A DNA stretch of 64,000 bases from Acholeplasmatales bacterium (lineage in GTDB: Bacteria > Bacillota_I > Bacilli_A > Acholeplasmatales > Acholeplasmataceae). The DNA is taken from contig JAITXT010000003.1 of assembly GCA_031284585.1 (NCBI GenBank), forward strand, positions 124,001 through 188,000. The letters are read 5' to 3'. Below are positions 23,445 to 32,260 of this stretch, one piece after another; the stretch's first letter is position 1; the number at the start of each line of letters is the position of its first letter. The notes under the pieces were generated by a model, which did not search any database, was not told the origin of the DNA, and was given only the letters and a program-made list of their open reading frames with translations. Both the position numbers and the translations under genes were made by a program.

Positions 23445-25079
23445 ATGGATTACCCATCTAATTTCATCAAAACAATAATCGAAGAAGATATAAAAAATAA
23501 AAAATATGAAACTATTGTTACAAGATTTCCGCCAGAACCAAATGGATTTTTGCATATTGGACACGCTAGAGCAATAATAACAAATTTTGAACTTGCAAAA
23601 TCATTCGGTGGATATACTTATTTAAGATATGACGACACAAACCCAAGTAAAGAAGACGAAATATACGTTAAAGCAATAGAACAAGATATTCGTTGGTTAG
23701 GTTATGAACCAAAATCTATTTTTTATGCTTCTAACTATTTTCAAATTATGTTTGAAAAAGCCATTTTATTGATTGAGAAAGGGCTTGCTTATGCCGATTT
23801 CTCTACTCAGGAGGAAATTTCAAGAAGTAGAGGTGATCTACATTTAAAAGGAATTGCTTCTAAATATAGGAGTAGTCTTTCAATCAAAGAAAATTTAGAA
23901 ATTTTTAATAAAATGAAAGATGGTCTCTATAATGAAGGAGAGGTAGTTCTTCGAGCAAAAATTGATTTAGAAAGTAATAATATTAACATGAGAGATCCAG
24001 TAATATATAGAATCGTAAAAGCTATTCATCATAACACAAAAGATAAATGGATAATATATCCAATGTATGATTTCGCTCATCCACTAGAAGATGCTATTGA
24101 AGGAATTACTCATTCACTTTGTAGTCTTGAGTTTGAGGACCATCGCCCACTTTATGATTGGGTAGTTCAAAACTGTGAAATGAAAAACGAACCTAGACAA
24201 ATTGAATTTGGAAGATTAACTTTAGAAAATACAGTTATGAGTAAAAGACATCTTAGAACTCTTGTAGAAAGCAAGAAAGTATCTGGATGGGATGATCCAA
24301 GAATGCCAACAATAGCTGGTTTACGAAGAAGAGGTTATACAAAAGAAGCAATTAAAGAATTTGTTTTTTCCTGTGGCCTTTCAAAAGTTAATGGAACTAT
24401 TTCAGTGGAAATGCTTGAATCTGCAATTAGAAATGATTTATCTATAAAAGCAAGAAGAGTTAATGGAATAATTAATCCTCTTAAAATTACAATTACAAAC
24501 TATCCAGACGATCAAAAAGAAGAATTCTTAGTCCCCTACCATCCAGATGACGAAGCATTAGGATCAAGGATTATAACATTTTCTAAGAATTTATTTATTG
24601 AAAGAAATGATTTCTCAGAAGTAATTCCTGATCCAAAATTCAAAAGATTATCTTTGGGATTAGAAGTTAGATTAATGCATGCATATTTTATTAAAGCAGA
24701 AAAAATAATTAAGGATATCAAAGGAAACATTTTAGAAGTATTATGCACTTATGACGTGGAAACAAAATCTGGTTCAGGATTTTCAAAAAGAAAACCAAAT
24801 GGAACTATCAATTTTTTATCAATTGACGATGCAATAAATCTTCGAACAAATATCTATTCTAAATTAGTTACAGGCGAAATAAAAGAAAATGTCTTAGATG
24901 CATTTAACGAAAATTCACTTCAAATCAAATATGGTTACTGCGAAAAATCTTTATTAAATTTCAAAAGCGAAGATAAATTTCAATTTATAAGAAATGGATA
25001 CTATGTTATTGACAGCACTTCTACAAAAGATTTGGTAACAGTTAACGAAATTGTTCAATTAAAATCTTCGATAAAGTAG
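23445..25079 (+). CDS. glnS: Glutaminyl-tRNA synthetase
   Basis: 544 residues. A class I synthetase charging tRNA-Gln directly. The GlnRS-specific form FPPEPNGFLHIGHARAI contains the HIGH box, with the GlnRS block YLRYDDTNPSKED, and the KMSKS loop appears as MSKRHL. The C-terminal two-barrel anticodon domain (about 345-544) distinguishes it from bacterial GluRS, which is helical there. Most Firmicutes and Mollicutes lack GlnRS and use GluRS plus GatCAB; GlnRS in such lineages is generally attributed to transfer. A tRNA-Gln(CUG) lies 10 kb upstream. Start supported by AAAGGAG 8 bases before ATG. Confidence 0.95.
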   Translation: MDYPSNFIKTIIEEDIKNKKYETIVTRFPPEPNGFLHIGHARAIITNFELAKSFGGYTYLRYDDTNPSKEDEIYVKAIEQDIRWLGYEPKSIFYASNYFQIMFEKAILLIEKGLAYADFSTQEEISRSRGDLHLKGIASKYRSSLSIKENLEIFNKMKDGLYNEGEVVLRAKIDLESNNINMRDPVIYRIVKAIHHNTKDKWIIYPMYDFAHPLEDAIEGITHSLCSLEFEDHRPLYDWVVQNCEMKNEPRQIEFGRLTLENTVMSKRHLRTLVESKKVSGWDDPRMPTIAGLRRRGYTKEAIKEFVFSCGLSKVNGTISVEMLESAIRNDLSIKARRVNGIINPLKITITNYPDDQKEEFLVPYHPDDEALGSRIITFSKNLFIERNDFSEVIPDPKFKRLSLGLEVRLMHAYFIKAEKIIKDIKGNILEVLCTYDVETKSGSGFSKRKPNGTINFLSIDDAINLRTNIYSKLVTGEIKENVLDAFNENSLQIKYGYCEKSLLNFKSEDKFQFIRNGYYVIDSTSTKDLVTVNEIVQLKSSIK

Positions 25080-25083
25080 CAAA

Positions 25084-27174
25084 ATGGATTGGCTTAGTAA
25101 CCTTAACGATGAGCAAAGAAAAGCCGTTCTAACAATAGATGTTCCTCTATATATAGTTGCAGGAGCAGGAACAGGTAAAACCCGCACACTAACCGTAAGA
25201 ATCGCAAACCTAATTAAAAATGGCGTACAACCTTTTCATATTTTGGCGCTAACTTTTACAAACAAGGCTGCTCGTGAAATGAGAGATAGAATTTCAGAAA
25301 TACTTGGTGAACCATTAAATGATTCATGGATTTTAACATTCCATTCCTTTGGAGCAAATATTCTTAGAAGACACATTACATCGCTAGAACTTGGATATAC
25401 TGTTAAATTTAAAATAATTGATAATAAAGAACAAGAACAAGTTATAAAAGAAGTATTAAAAAAATTGGAAATTGAACCAAAAAAAGTCTCAATTAAACTA
25501 TTACAAAAAAATATAGGTTCAATGAAAACTATGAAAAATACCCTAAATATACCAGAGGAAACACGTAGAATATTTGAAACATATCAAAATTATCTCATAA
25601 GTAATGATTTAGTAGATTTCGATGATTTACTTATATATACTGAAGAAATATTTAGACTTTTCCCTAATATTTTAGATATTTATCGAAAAAGATTTCTCCA
25701 TATTCTAGTAGATGAATTTCAAGATACTGATATAATTCAATATAACATTTTAAGGCTTTTAGGTCGAAATTGCAAAAACGTTTTTGTTGTAGGCGATCCT
25801 GACCAAAGTATTTATTCTTTCCGAGGAGCAAATTATAATAATTCAATCAACTTTTTAGATGAATTTAAGGCTAAAATCATAATTCTTAATGTAAATTACC
25901 GATCACCAAATAACATCCTAAATTTGGCTAATAAACTAATATCTAAAAATGTAACAAGAGTAGTTGATAAAGTGCTAAAAAGCAATATTGAGGATAAATT
26001 TACTCCTAAAATTAATTCTTTTGAATCTGATCAACAAGAAGTATATGCGGTTATTGATGAAATAAAAACTTTAGTAAATAGAAAAAAGTTATATTCTTAT
26101 AGCGATATAGCCATTTTATATAGAAACAATTCTTTATCCAAAAATTTTGAAGATGGATTAATAAATTCCTCTATACCATTTATTATTTATGGAGGGATCT
26201 CGTTTTATCAACGTAAGGAAATAAAAGATATTTTAGCTTATATTTATTTGATTATAGATACAGACGATGATTATCATTTAAAAAGAATTATTAATATTCC
26301 ATCTAGGAAAATTGGTGAGGTTACAATTTCAAAGCTAATTGACTATGCTTCTTCTCATGGACTTAGTATTTTCAATTCTATCGATAAAGTTGAATTACCA
26401 GCACAAGCAGATGCCTCCCTTCACAAATTCAAAAATTTGATTTTAAACTTGGGTCAAAGTTTTAGAGAAATGGCTGATTTAAGCGAAATAATACCTCTTT
26501 TACTAACAAGCTCAGGCTATGAACAAATGCTAAAAGATGACCTTGATGACATATCCAAAGAGAGACTTTCAAATATACAGGAACTCCAAGCTTCATTTTT
26601 AAAAGCTAATGAATCATATGAAGGAAACTTTTCAGAAAAACTAAATCAGTTACTTGATAATATATCTCTTTATACTTCTTTAGATACTAACGAAAACCAG
26701 GAAATTCAAAGTGTTAAACTTGCAACTATTCACCAGGTTAAGGGTCTTGAATTTAAAGTTGTTTTTCTTGTTTGTTTTGAAGATGGTATAATTCCAAGTT
26801 TAATGAATTCTGAAAGTACTTCTGATATTGAAGAAGAACGGCGTGTTGCATATGTAGCGATAACAAGAGCCAAAGAAATTTTAAACATAAGTTATTCAAA
26901 GTCTAGATGGCTTTATACAGGTAGAAATTATGCTGAAAAATCTAGATTTTTAAATGACATTGAAACTGTTAAGAAAAATACATATATAGAAACTAAAGAA
27001 ACTCACTCACAAAACACTACATTCTATAAAATAGGAGACCATATAGTCCATGATTTTTTTGGTGAAGGAGTAATTGTTTCTATTAACGAGAAAATATGCA
27101 CTATCGCATTTAATAAGAATTTTGGAATTAGAAAAATATCCATAGACCATCCATCTTTAAAATTATTAAAATGA
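25084..27174 (+). CDS. pcrA: UvrD/PcrA-type DNA helicase
   Basis: 696 residues, near the usual PcrA size. SF1A 3'-5' helicase for repair and replication. Motifs in order: LNDEQRKAV (Q), GAGTGKTR (Walker A), LTFTNKAAREMRDR, VDEFQDTD (DExQ, motif II), VVGDPDQSIYSFRGA (III), NYRS (IV), HQVKGLEFKVVFLV (V), VAITRAKE (VI). The C-terminal 45 residues (KIGDHIVHDFFGEGVIV) match the Tudor-like PcrA tail that binds RNA polymerase. It starts four bases after glnS, with only a weak ribosome site, and its TGA overlaps the next ATG (ATGA). Confidence 0.94.
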   Translation: MDWLSNLNDEQRKAVLTIDVPLYIVAGAGTGKTRTLTVRIANLIKNGVQPFHILALTFTNKAAREMRDRISEILGEPLNDSWILTFHSFGANILRRHITSLELGYTVKFKIIDNKEQEQVIKEVLKKLEIEPKKVSIKLLQKNIGSMKTMKNTLNIPEETRRIFETYQNYLISNDLVDFDDLLIYTEEIFRLFPNILDIYRKRFLHILVDEFQDTDIIQYNILRLLGRNCKNVFVVGDPDQSIYSFRGANYNNSINFLDEFKAKIIILNVNYRSPNNILNLANKLISKNVTRVVDKVLKSNIEDKFTPKINSFESDQQEVYAVIDEIKTLVNRKKLYSYSDIAILYRNNSLSKNFEDGLINSSIPFIIYGGISFYQRKEIKDILAYIYLIIDTDDDYHLKRIINIPSRKIGEVTISKLIDYASSHGLSIFNSIDKVELPAQADASLHKFKNLILNLGQSFREMADLSEIIPLLLTSSGYEQMLKDDLDDISKERLSNIQELQASFLKANESYEGNFSEKLNQLLDNISLYTSLDTNENQEIQSVKLATIHQVKGLEFKVVFLVCFEDGIIPSLMNSESTSDIEEERRVAYVAITRAKEILNISYSKSRWLYTGRNYAEKSRFLNDIETVKKNTYIETKETHSQNTTFYKIGDHIVHDFFGEGVIVSINEKICTIAFNKNFGIRKISIDHPSLKLLK

Positions 27175-28337
27175 ACCTAGCAGAAGAACAAGAAAAAATC
27201 GTAAATACCTCGGAAAAATATAGCTTTATTCTTGCGGGTGCTGGCAGTGGAAAAACAAGAGTAATTACCGAACGAATAAATAAATTATTAGAAACTAATG
27301 AAAATTATAAAATTTTAGCAATTACTTTTACCGTTAAAGCGTCAAAAGAATTAAAAGAAAGAGTCAATAATAAAAATATTCAAGCCTCAACCTTTCATTC
27401 TTTTTGTTACAAAGAACTCATTAAAAAAGAAAGAAACATCAAGATTGAAGAAGATTTACCATTCTCGGAAAAAGAATTACTGCAAGTATCCTTGTATAAA
27501 AATTCGTTATTTGCAAATAAAAAACCTTCTATTTATGGAAAATACGAAGACTTCTTAAAAAGTAGAAATTTAATGGATTATGATGATTTATTATTAAACT
27601 TCTTAAATAAAAATGAGAAAGAATACGAATTTGATTATATATTCATAGATGAATTTCAAGATACCAACGAATTACAATATAAAGTTTTAAAATCGATAAT
27701 AAGTAGTAAAACTATCCTAATGGCAGTAGGTGATCCTAATCAAAGCATCTATTCATTTAGAGGTGCAAATCCTAAAATTATTAATAGATATATTAAAGAC
27801 TTCAAGGCAAAAATTTTTACTTTGTTAAATAATTATCGTTCAACTAAAAAGATTATAACTGCATCAAATAATTTAATAGCACACAACAATCAAAGATTTA
27901 AATTTAATATGGTCTCTCAAAACAGTGAAATAGGAGATGTACGTGTATATGAAATATCAGATGAAATAGATGAAAATAAAATTTTAAATCTAATAATTGA
28001 GAAAGATAAAGAAAAAAGTATTGGTATCCTTTTTAGAAATAATTATCAATCAAGAAAATATGCAAAAAAATTTAAAGATTTAAAAAATGTTTTTGTCTTA
28101 ACAATCCATCAATCTAAAGGTCTAGAATTTGATACAGTTATAATTCTAGGAGTGACAAAAGAAAATCATTTTAACAAAATAGAAACATCTTTGGATATAG
28201 AAGAAGAAAGAAGAATTTTCTATGTTGCTGTTACAAGGGCGAAAGAAAACCTTTATATTTTCACTGATACAAAGCTAATTAAATTTTTGTTTGTAAGAGA
28301 AACACGGATTTTAAAATATTTTAATTTCTTTAATTGA
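27171..28337 (+). CDS. Compact UvrD-like SF1 helicase without a 2B domain
   Basis: 388 residues, about half of PcrA, yet all helicase motifs are present and in order: LAEEQEKIV, AGAGSGKTR, ITFTVKASKEL, FIDEFQDTNELQ, VGDPNQSIYSFRGA, NNYRSTKK, IHQSKGLEFDTVII, VAVTRAKEN. Domain 1B is shortened (about residues 75-130), and between motifs IV and V there are too few residues for a 2B domain. It is therefore a complete small helicase rather than a truncated pcrA copy. Its ATG overlaps the pcrA stop (ATGA), so the two are coupled. 2B is autoinhibitory in Rep/UvrD, so this enzyme may be constitutively active or use a partner such as PcrA; that is inference. Confidence 0.85.
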   Translation: MNLAEEQEKIVNTSEKYSFILAGAGSGKTRVITERINKLLETNENYKILAITFTVKASKELKERVNNKNIQASTFHSFCYKELIKKERNIKIEEDLPFSEKELLQVSLYKNSLFANKKPSIYGKYEDFLKSRNLMDYDDLLLNFLNKNEKEYEFDYIFIDEFQDTNELQYKVLKSIISSKTILMAVGDPNQSIYSFRGANPKIINRYIKDFKAKIFTLLNNYRSTKKIITASNNLIAHNNQRFKFNMVSQNSEIGDVRVYEISDEIDENKILNLIIEKDKEKSIGILFRNNYQSRKYAKKFKDLKNVFVLTIHQSKGLEFDTVIILGVTKENHFNKIETSLDIEEERRIFYVAVTRAKENLYIFTDTKLIKFLFVRETRILKYFNFFN

Positions 28338-28522
28338 AATTTACCTTGGTAACTTTTCTTAGCATATATGTAAATAATCATCTAGTAATTCAAAAAAATA
28401 TTAAATTTAAAATTACTAAATAGGCAATTATATATTAAAATTAGAATAAGAAAATTCATAATAAAAAACGATTATTAATTTTAAATTTAAAGACTATTTT
28501 ATCAAATAAATACGTAAAAATC

Positions 28523-28558
28523 CCTTTAGTAAGCCAATCATGTTAAAAAATAAGGCAT
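28523..28558 (-). repeat. 36-nt intergenic element, copy 4
   Basis: On the minus strand ATGCC (from 28558) is followed after 24 bases by GCTTACTAAAGG (28534-28523). It follows, and partly overlaps, the terminator of the hybrid kinase gene, again in the sense of the upstream gene. It shares AACATGA-TGGCTTAC with copy 3. Confidence 0.75.
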
Positions 28559-28584
28559 AACTATTATTATATAATTATGCCTTA
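28545..28584 (-). terminator. Intrinsic terminator of the hybrid histidine kinase gene
   Basis: A perfect 10-bp stem TAAGGCATAA (28551-28560) / TTATGCCTTA (28575-28584), followed on the minus strand by TTTTTT (28550-28545). The rest of 28338-28626 holds no gene. Confidence 0.85.
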
Positions 28585-28626
28585 AAAATACTAATTTTAA
28601 TTTATATTTTTTACTTTAATATCTAC

Positions 28627-31446
28627 TTACCTGAGTAAATAATCTTTAAGAATTCTAAGTAAATCGTTATAATCTATTGGCTTGCCAATGTGAGCATTCA
28701 TTCCTGCAGCAAGACACTTTTCAATATCCTCTTTAAAGACATTAGCTGTCATAGCAACAATAGGAATTTCTAAGGCTTCTTTAGAATTTAGTTTTCTTAT
28801 TTCCCTCGTTGATTCATACCCATTCATTTCTGGCATTTGGACATCCATGAATATTAGTTGATATTTCTTTGGATTTTCTTTAAATAAATTTAATGCCTCT
28901 AGACCATTTTCTGCACTAACAATATTTATATTTGTAGACTCTAATAGTGATATAACAATTTCTCTATTTATTTCTAAGTCCTCAGCTAATATAATGTGAT
29001 ACTTAGAGAAATCTAATTCTTCGATTCTTGAATTAAGTAATTCATTTTCAAGATGATACATTTCAAGAACACAATTATTTATCGTATCAATTATCGGACT
29101 AGTGAAAACAGGTTTTATCACAAAGTGTTTGACACCGTTGTCTACTGCTACTTTTTCAATACTACTTATTTCTTGAGTAGAAGATAGAATAGCAATTGAA
29201 TATGAAGTCCCTTTCTTAATGGTATTTATTCGATCTACAATTTCTAAAAACTCAATATTAACTTGGGTAGTATCTACAAAAAATATACTACTTTTATTAA
29301 TCGTTTCGATATCACCAATCAATGCTTCACTATTTTTATAAGTTACATGTAATTGATATTCTTTGACAATATTTTTAAAAACCTTTACAACAGAACTATT
29401 TGAGGTAACTACCAATATTTTTTCTTTACTCCAATCAAAAGATGGAATTAATTCTTTTTTATACTTAACTTCTCCAACTTCCAATAAGACATTAAATATA
29501 AATTGTGATCCAGAACCTGGAGTAGAAATTACTCTAAACTCTCCGCCCATCATATTTACTATTCTCTTTGAAATCGCAAGACCTAATCCAGTTCCACCGA
29601 ATTTCTTAGAAATACTCGAATTAGCTTGTTCAAACGAATTAAATAATTTATTCATTTGTTCCTTTGTTATACCTATTCCGTTATCTTCAACTTTAAATTC
29701 AATATCCGCAAAATTATTTTCAATCTTTAATAATTCAACCGTAACTTCAATTTTACCTTTCTCAGAAGTAAACTTAACTGAATTAGAAAGTAAATTTGTA
29801 ATTACTTGAGCAATTCGTTGATCATCTCCCATCAGAAACCTTGGAATATTATTATCAATATTTAGAGAGAAGAATTGCTTTTTCTCATCAATTTTAAATT
29901 GTATAACGTTAACAACTTTTTGTAACATCTCTTCAAAATTAAAGTTTTCAATTGATAACTCTAATTTATTTGCTTCAATTTTTGACATATCCAATACATC
30001 ATTAATAACTCCAAGTAAATGTTTAGATGCATCTTCAATTTTCTTTAAGCAATAATCTTTCCTTGTAATTTCATTACTATTTTCGCCTATCGTTGTCATA
30101 CCAATTATTGCATTCATTGGAGTTCTCATTTCATGACTCATATTTGCCAAGAATTCAGCTTTTGCTTGAGATGATCTATATGCATCTTCTAATGCCTTAT
30201 CTCTAACTATCATTGAGAATTCACGAGTTATAGAACCAGAAATCAAACTTACTAGAAGACTAAATAGTTGCATATTTGATTCGCTCCATTCTCTAATGTT
30301 AGAACAATCTTCAATACTAAGTACTCCCCAAAACTTTCCGCTAATATAAATTGGTCCCCAAATAAAAGAAGATATTGAAGCATTACGCAATAATTTATAA
30401 GTACTATCCAATGTAGTGTCAGAACAAACAATTAGCGGCAATGTACTCTCTGAAACTTGTTGTTCAGGGAATGAATTCTTGATCAAAAATCCAGAGCCTT
30501 TTAAATTCTCAAAATATTCAGTATCATTATTACGTGACCATAGAAACTCAACATTATTATCATAATTGTCATTTTGAGTAAGAATAGAAACTCTAGATAC
30601 ATTTAAGAACTCCCCTATTTTTTCCAAAGCAGAATTGAGTAATTCACTATTTTTTTGATTTTTAAGGAAAATTTGAGAGATTTCAGACATAAATTGTGAT
30701 TGACCAACTTGTAACTCGAGTTCAGAACTACGCTTACCATATAAGATAAAATTAATAAATAAACTTAAAATTATTATCGCAGAAGCAATAAAAAGGAAAA
30801 CAGAAAGAAACAAGATAGTGTTTTTATAGCTTACTAATTTATCGTCAGTTAAATCAATACCTACTACACCGATAATATTATCAAACTCATCATATACTGG
30901 AGCGAAGGCAGTCAAAATACTTTCATACCCAATTGAATAACTTCCAAAGTCAGTAGTAGTAACTTTTCCATCAAAAGATTCTTGTAATTTAGGTTCAATT
31001 TCAAGCGGATCTGTTAATAAATCATAAGATTCATTTGTAAAGTCATTATCAACAATTGGTTGAGCAAAATTTTTATCAGGAGTAAGCACATAAAAATACA
31101 CAAACATTAATTCATTATCAACTGCGAATTCATCTAATCTTAATTTTAAAGATAAATATTCACTTTTGTATTTTTGTTCTCCTAATAAATTTTCTCTTTG
31201 ACTGTCGGAAGCATTTAAATATTCTTCAGTAAAAACATCATCTAAAGATCTAAACTTTAATATCTCTTCTTCAGTGAGAATATATCTACCTAATTTTACC
31301 ACTGCTTCCATGCGTTGTTTGGTATTGTCTACCATTTGTTTAGACGTAACAGAAATAATTAGAATTGTAATTCCAGTTAGTAAAATTAAAATTACGGAAC
31401 CAATAACAAATAAATATAATAGAATATTTTTCTTAATTTTTTTCAT
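28627..31446 (-). CDS. Hybrid sensor histidine kinase
   Basis: 939 residues. Membrane helix about 10-32, an extracytoplasmic sensor of Cache type (about 35-205; ends with FGSYSIGYESILTAFAPVYDEFDNIIGVVGIDL), second helix about 213-235, a GAF domain (about 265-415), HisKA with His438 in NMSHEMRTPMNAIIG, HATPase with NLLSNSVKF and GTGLGLAIS, a receiver-like domain lacking clear acidic pocket residues (about 675-790), and a full C-terminal receiver with Asp868 in FMDVQMPEMNG. The signal is unknown. No cognate regulator or HPt gene is adjacent, so phosphotransfer may stay internal or go to a distant partner. RBS GAGGT. The gene is single, ending in a strong terminator. Confidence 0.9.
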   Translation of the reverse strand: MKKIKKNILLYLFVIGSVILILLTGITILIISVTSKQMVDNTKQRMEAVVKLGRYILTEEEILKFRSLDDVFTEEYLNASDSQRENLLGEQKYKSEYLSLKLRLDEFAVDNELMFVYFYVLTPDKNFAQPIVDNDFTNESYDLLTDPLEIEPKLQESFDGKVTTTDFGSYSIGYESILTAFAPVYDEFDNIIGVVGIDLTDDKLVSYKNTILFLSVFLFIASAIIILSLFINFILYGKRSSELELQVGQSQFMSEISQIFLKNQKNSELLNSALEKIGEFLNVSRVSILTQNDNYDNNVEFLWSRNNDTEYFENLKGSGFLIKNSFPEQQVSESTLPLIVCSDTTLDSTYKLLRNASISSFIWGPIYISGKFWGVLSIEDCSNIREWSESNMQLFSLLVSLISGSITREFSMIVRDKALEDAYRSSQAKAEFLANMSHEMRTPMNAIIGMTTIGENSNEITRKDYCLKKIEDASKHLLGVINDVLDMSKIEANKLELSIENFNFEEMLQKVVNVIQFKIDEKKQFFSLNIDNNIPRFLMGDDQRIAQVITNLLSNSVKFTSEKGKIEVTVELLKIENNFADIEFKVEDNGIGITKEQMNKLFNSFEQANSSISKKFGGTGLGLAISKRIVNMMGGEFRVISTPGSGSQFIFNVLLEVGEVKYKKELIPSFDWSKEKILVVTSNSSVVKVFKNIVKEYQLHVTYKNSEALIGDIETINKSSIFFVDTTQVNIEFLEIVDRINTIKKGTSYSIAILSSTQEISSIEKVAVDNGVKHFVIKPVFTSPIIDTINNCVLEMYHLENELLNSRIEELDFSKYHIILAEDLEINREIVISLLESTNINIVSAENGLEALNLFKENPKKYQLIFMDVQMPEMNGYESTREIRKLNSKEALEIPIVAMTANVFKEDIEKCLAAGMNAHIGKPIDYNDLLRILKDYLLR

Positions 31447-31608
31447 TTTTCAACCTCTTCTACTTTTCAGTGCTAAACATAAAACATCCAATATATTTCT
31501 ACATCAATATATACTATAGAAATAATCTAAAAATCCATTCACTAATACATTCATTGGCTTTTTAAGTAATTCACTATTTAATATAAAAAAAGCATGGATT
31601 AAAAATTA

Positions 31609-31683
31609 TGGTGACCCTACGGAGGTTCGAACTCCGGTTACCGCCGTGAGAGGGCGATGTCTTAACCACTTGACCATAGGGCC
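31609..31683 (-). tRNA. tRNA-Glu(CUC)
   Basis: Minus strand: acceptor GGCCCTA pairs with TAGGGTC, discriminator A, encoded CCA. The anticodon loop CTCTCAC gives CTC, reading GAG; the T loop TTCGAAC is intact and the variable region is short, as in tRNA-Glu. A C34 isoacceptor for Glu is unusual in AT-rich genomes, which commonly keep only UUC. It has its own promoter. Confidence 0.93.
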
Positions 31684-31694
31684 ACTTGCTTTTT

Positions 31695-31724
31695 ATTATA
31701 TAATAAATAAATTAAAAAAGTAAA
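31695..31724 (-). promoter_or_regulatory. Promoter of tRNA-Glu
   Basis: On the minus strand -35 TTTACT (31724-31719), 18-base spacer, -10 TATAAT (31700-31695), placing the start about five bases before the tRNA. Confidence 0.65.
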
Positions 31725-31747
31725 TTAACGTAATTATTATTAAAATT

Positions 31748-31787
31748 AAATATTAAAAAATGGACAAACGTCCATTTTTTAATATTT
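31748..31787 (-). terminator. Bidirectional intrinsic terminator of the SPFH cassette
   Basis: A perfect 18-bp inverted repeat, AAATATTAAAAAATGGAC (31748-31765) with its complement at 31770-31787, loop AAAC. The A/T-rich base gives T runs in both directions. It lies ten bases after the last gene of the cassette. Confidence 0.9.
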
Positions 31788-31796
31788 GTTCCTATT

Positions 31797-32249
31797 TTAA
31801 CCTTTATTGTTTTTTTCTTCTTCTGCTTTCCTTTGGCTATAAGTTTTATACCCAGCATTTTTATTATCGCCTTGATCCCACTTTTTTCCACCAACAGAAA
31901 TAACTCCAAAAATCCATGCCACTACAACTAGTGCTGCTATAAGTGCTACTCCATATTGACCCCAAAATTCATCTTCTTGCGCAAATATTGTTGGAACTAA
32001 AGCAACAAAACCAATAAATATTAAACCTAATCCAATGTAAACTTTAGTCTTCTTAATTACTCCGACATTCTTTTCAAATAATCCACCTAAAAATAAAACA
32101 AGACCTGCAGCAACAGATACAATTACAATACCCCAGTTTAAACTATACCATCCAAACTGTTCCTTTAAAGCAATTGATAAAATCCAAAGAACAACAGCTG
32201 CTAAAGCAGCAAAACCGATAACTAATTTTGATAATAAATTTTTACTCAT
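31797..32249 (-). CDS. Four-helix membrane protein of the SPFH cassette
   Basis: 150 residues from the ATG at 32249, preferred to the ATG at 32255 because AGGAGG is then 7 bases away instead of one. Four hydrophobic helices lie at about residues 6-25, 33-55, 68-88 and 98-118, followed by a charged tail rich in Lys, Gln and Glu ending EEEKNNKG, probably cytoplasmic. No family recognised. Last gene of the leftward four-gene cassette, 11 bases after the preceding gene. Confidence 0.7.
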   Translation of the reverse strand: MSKNLLSKLVIGFAALAAVVLWILSIALKEQFGWYSLNWGIVIVSVAAGLVLFLGGLFEKNVGVIKKTKVYIGLGLIFIGFVALVPTIFAQEDEFWGQYGVALIAALVVVAWIFGVISVGGKKWDQGDNKNAGYKTYSQRKAEEEKNNKG

Positions 32250-32260
32250 TTTCATTCCTC

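Noticed and set aside
27171-28337. Broken second half of pcrA caused by a frameshift
   Set aside because: It carries its own complete set of motifs from Walker A to motif VI, and the upstream pcrA is complete with its C-terminal domain.
29363-29809. 148-codon open frame on the plus strand
   Set aside because: Antisense to the HATPase region of the hybrid kinase; no start signals or family features.
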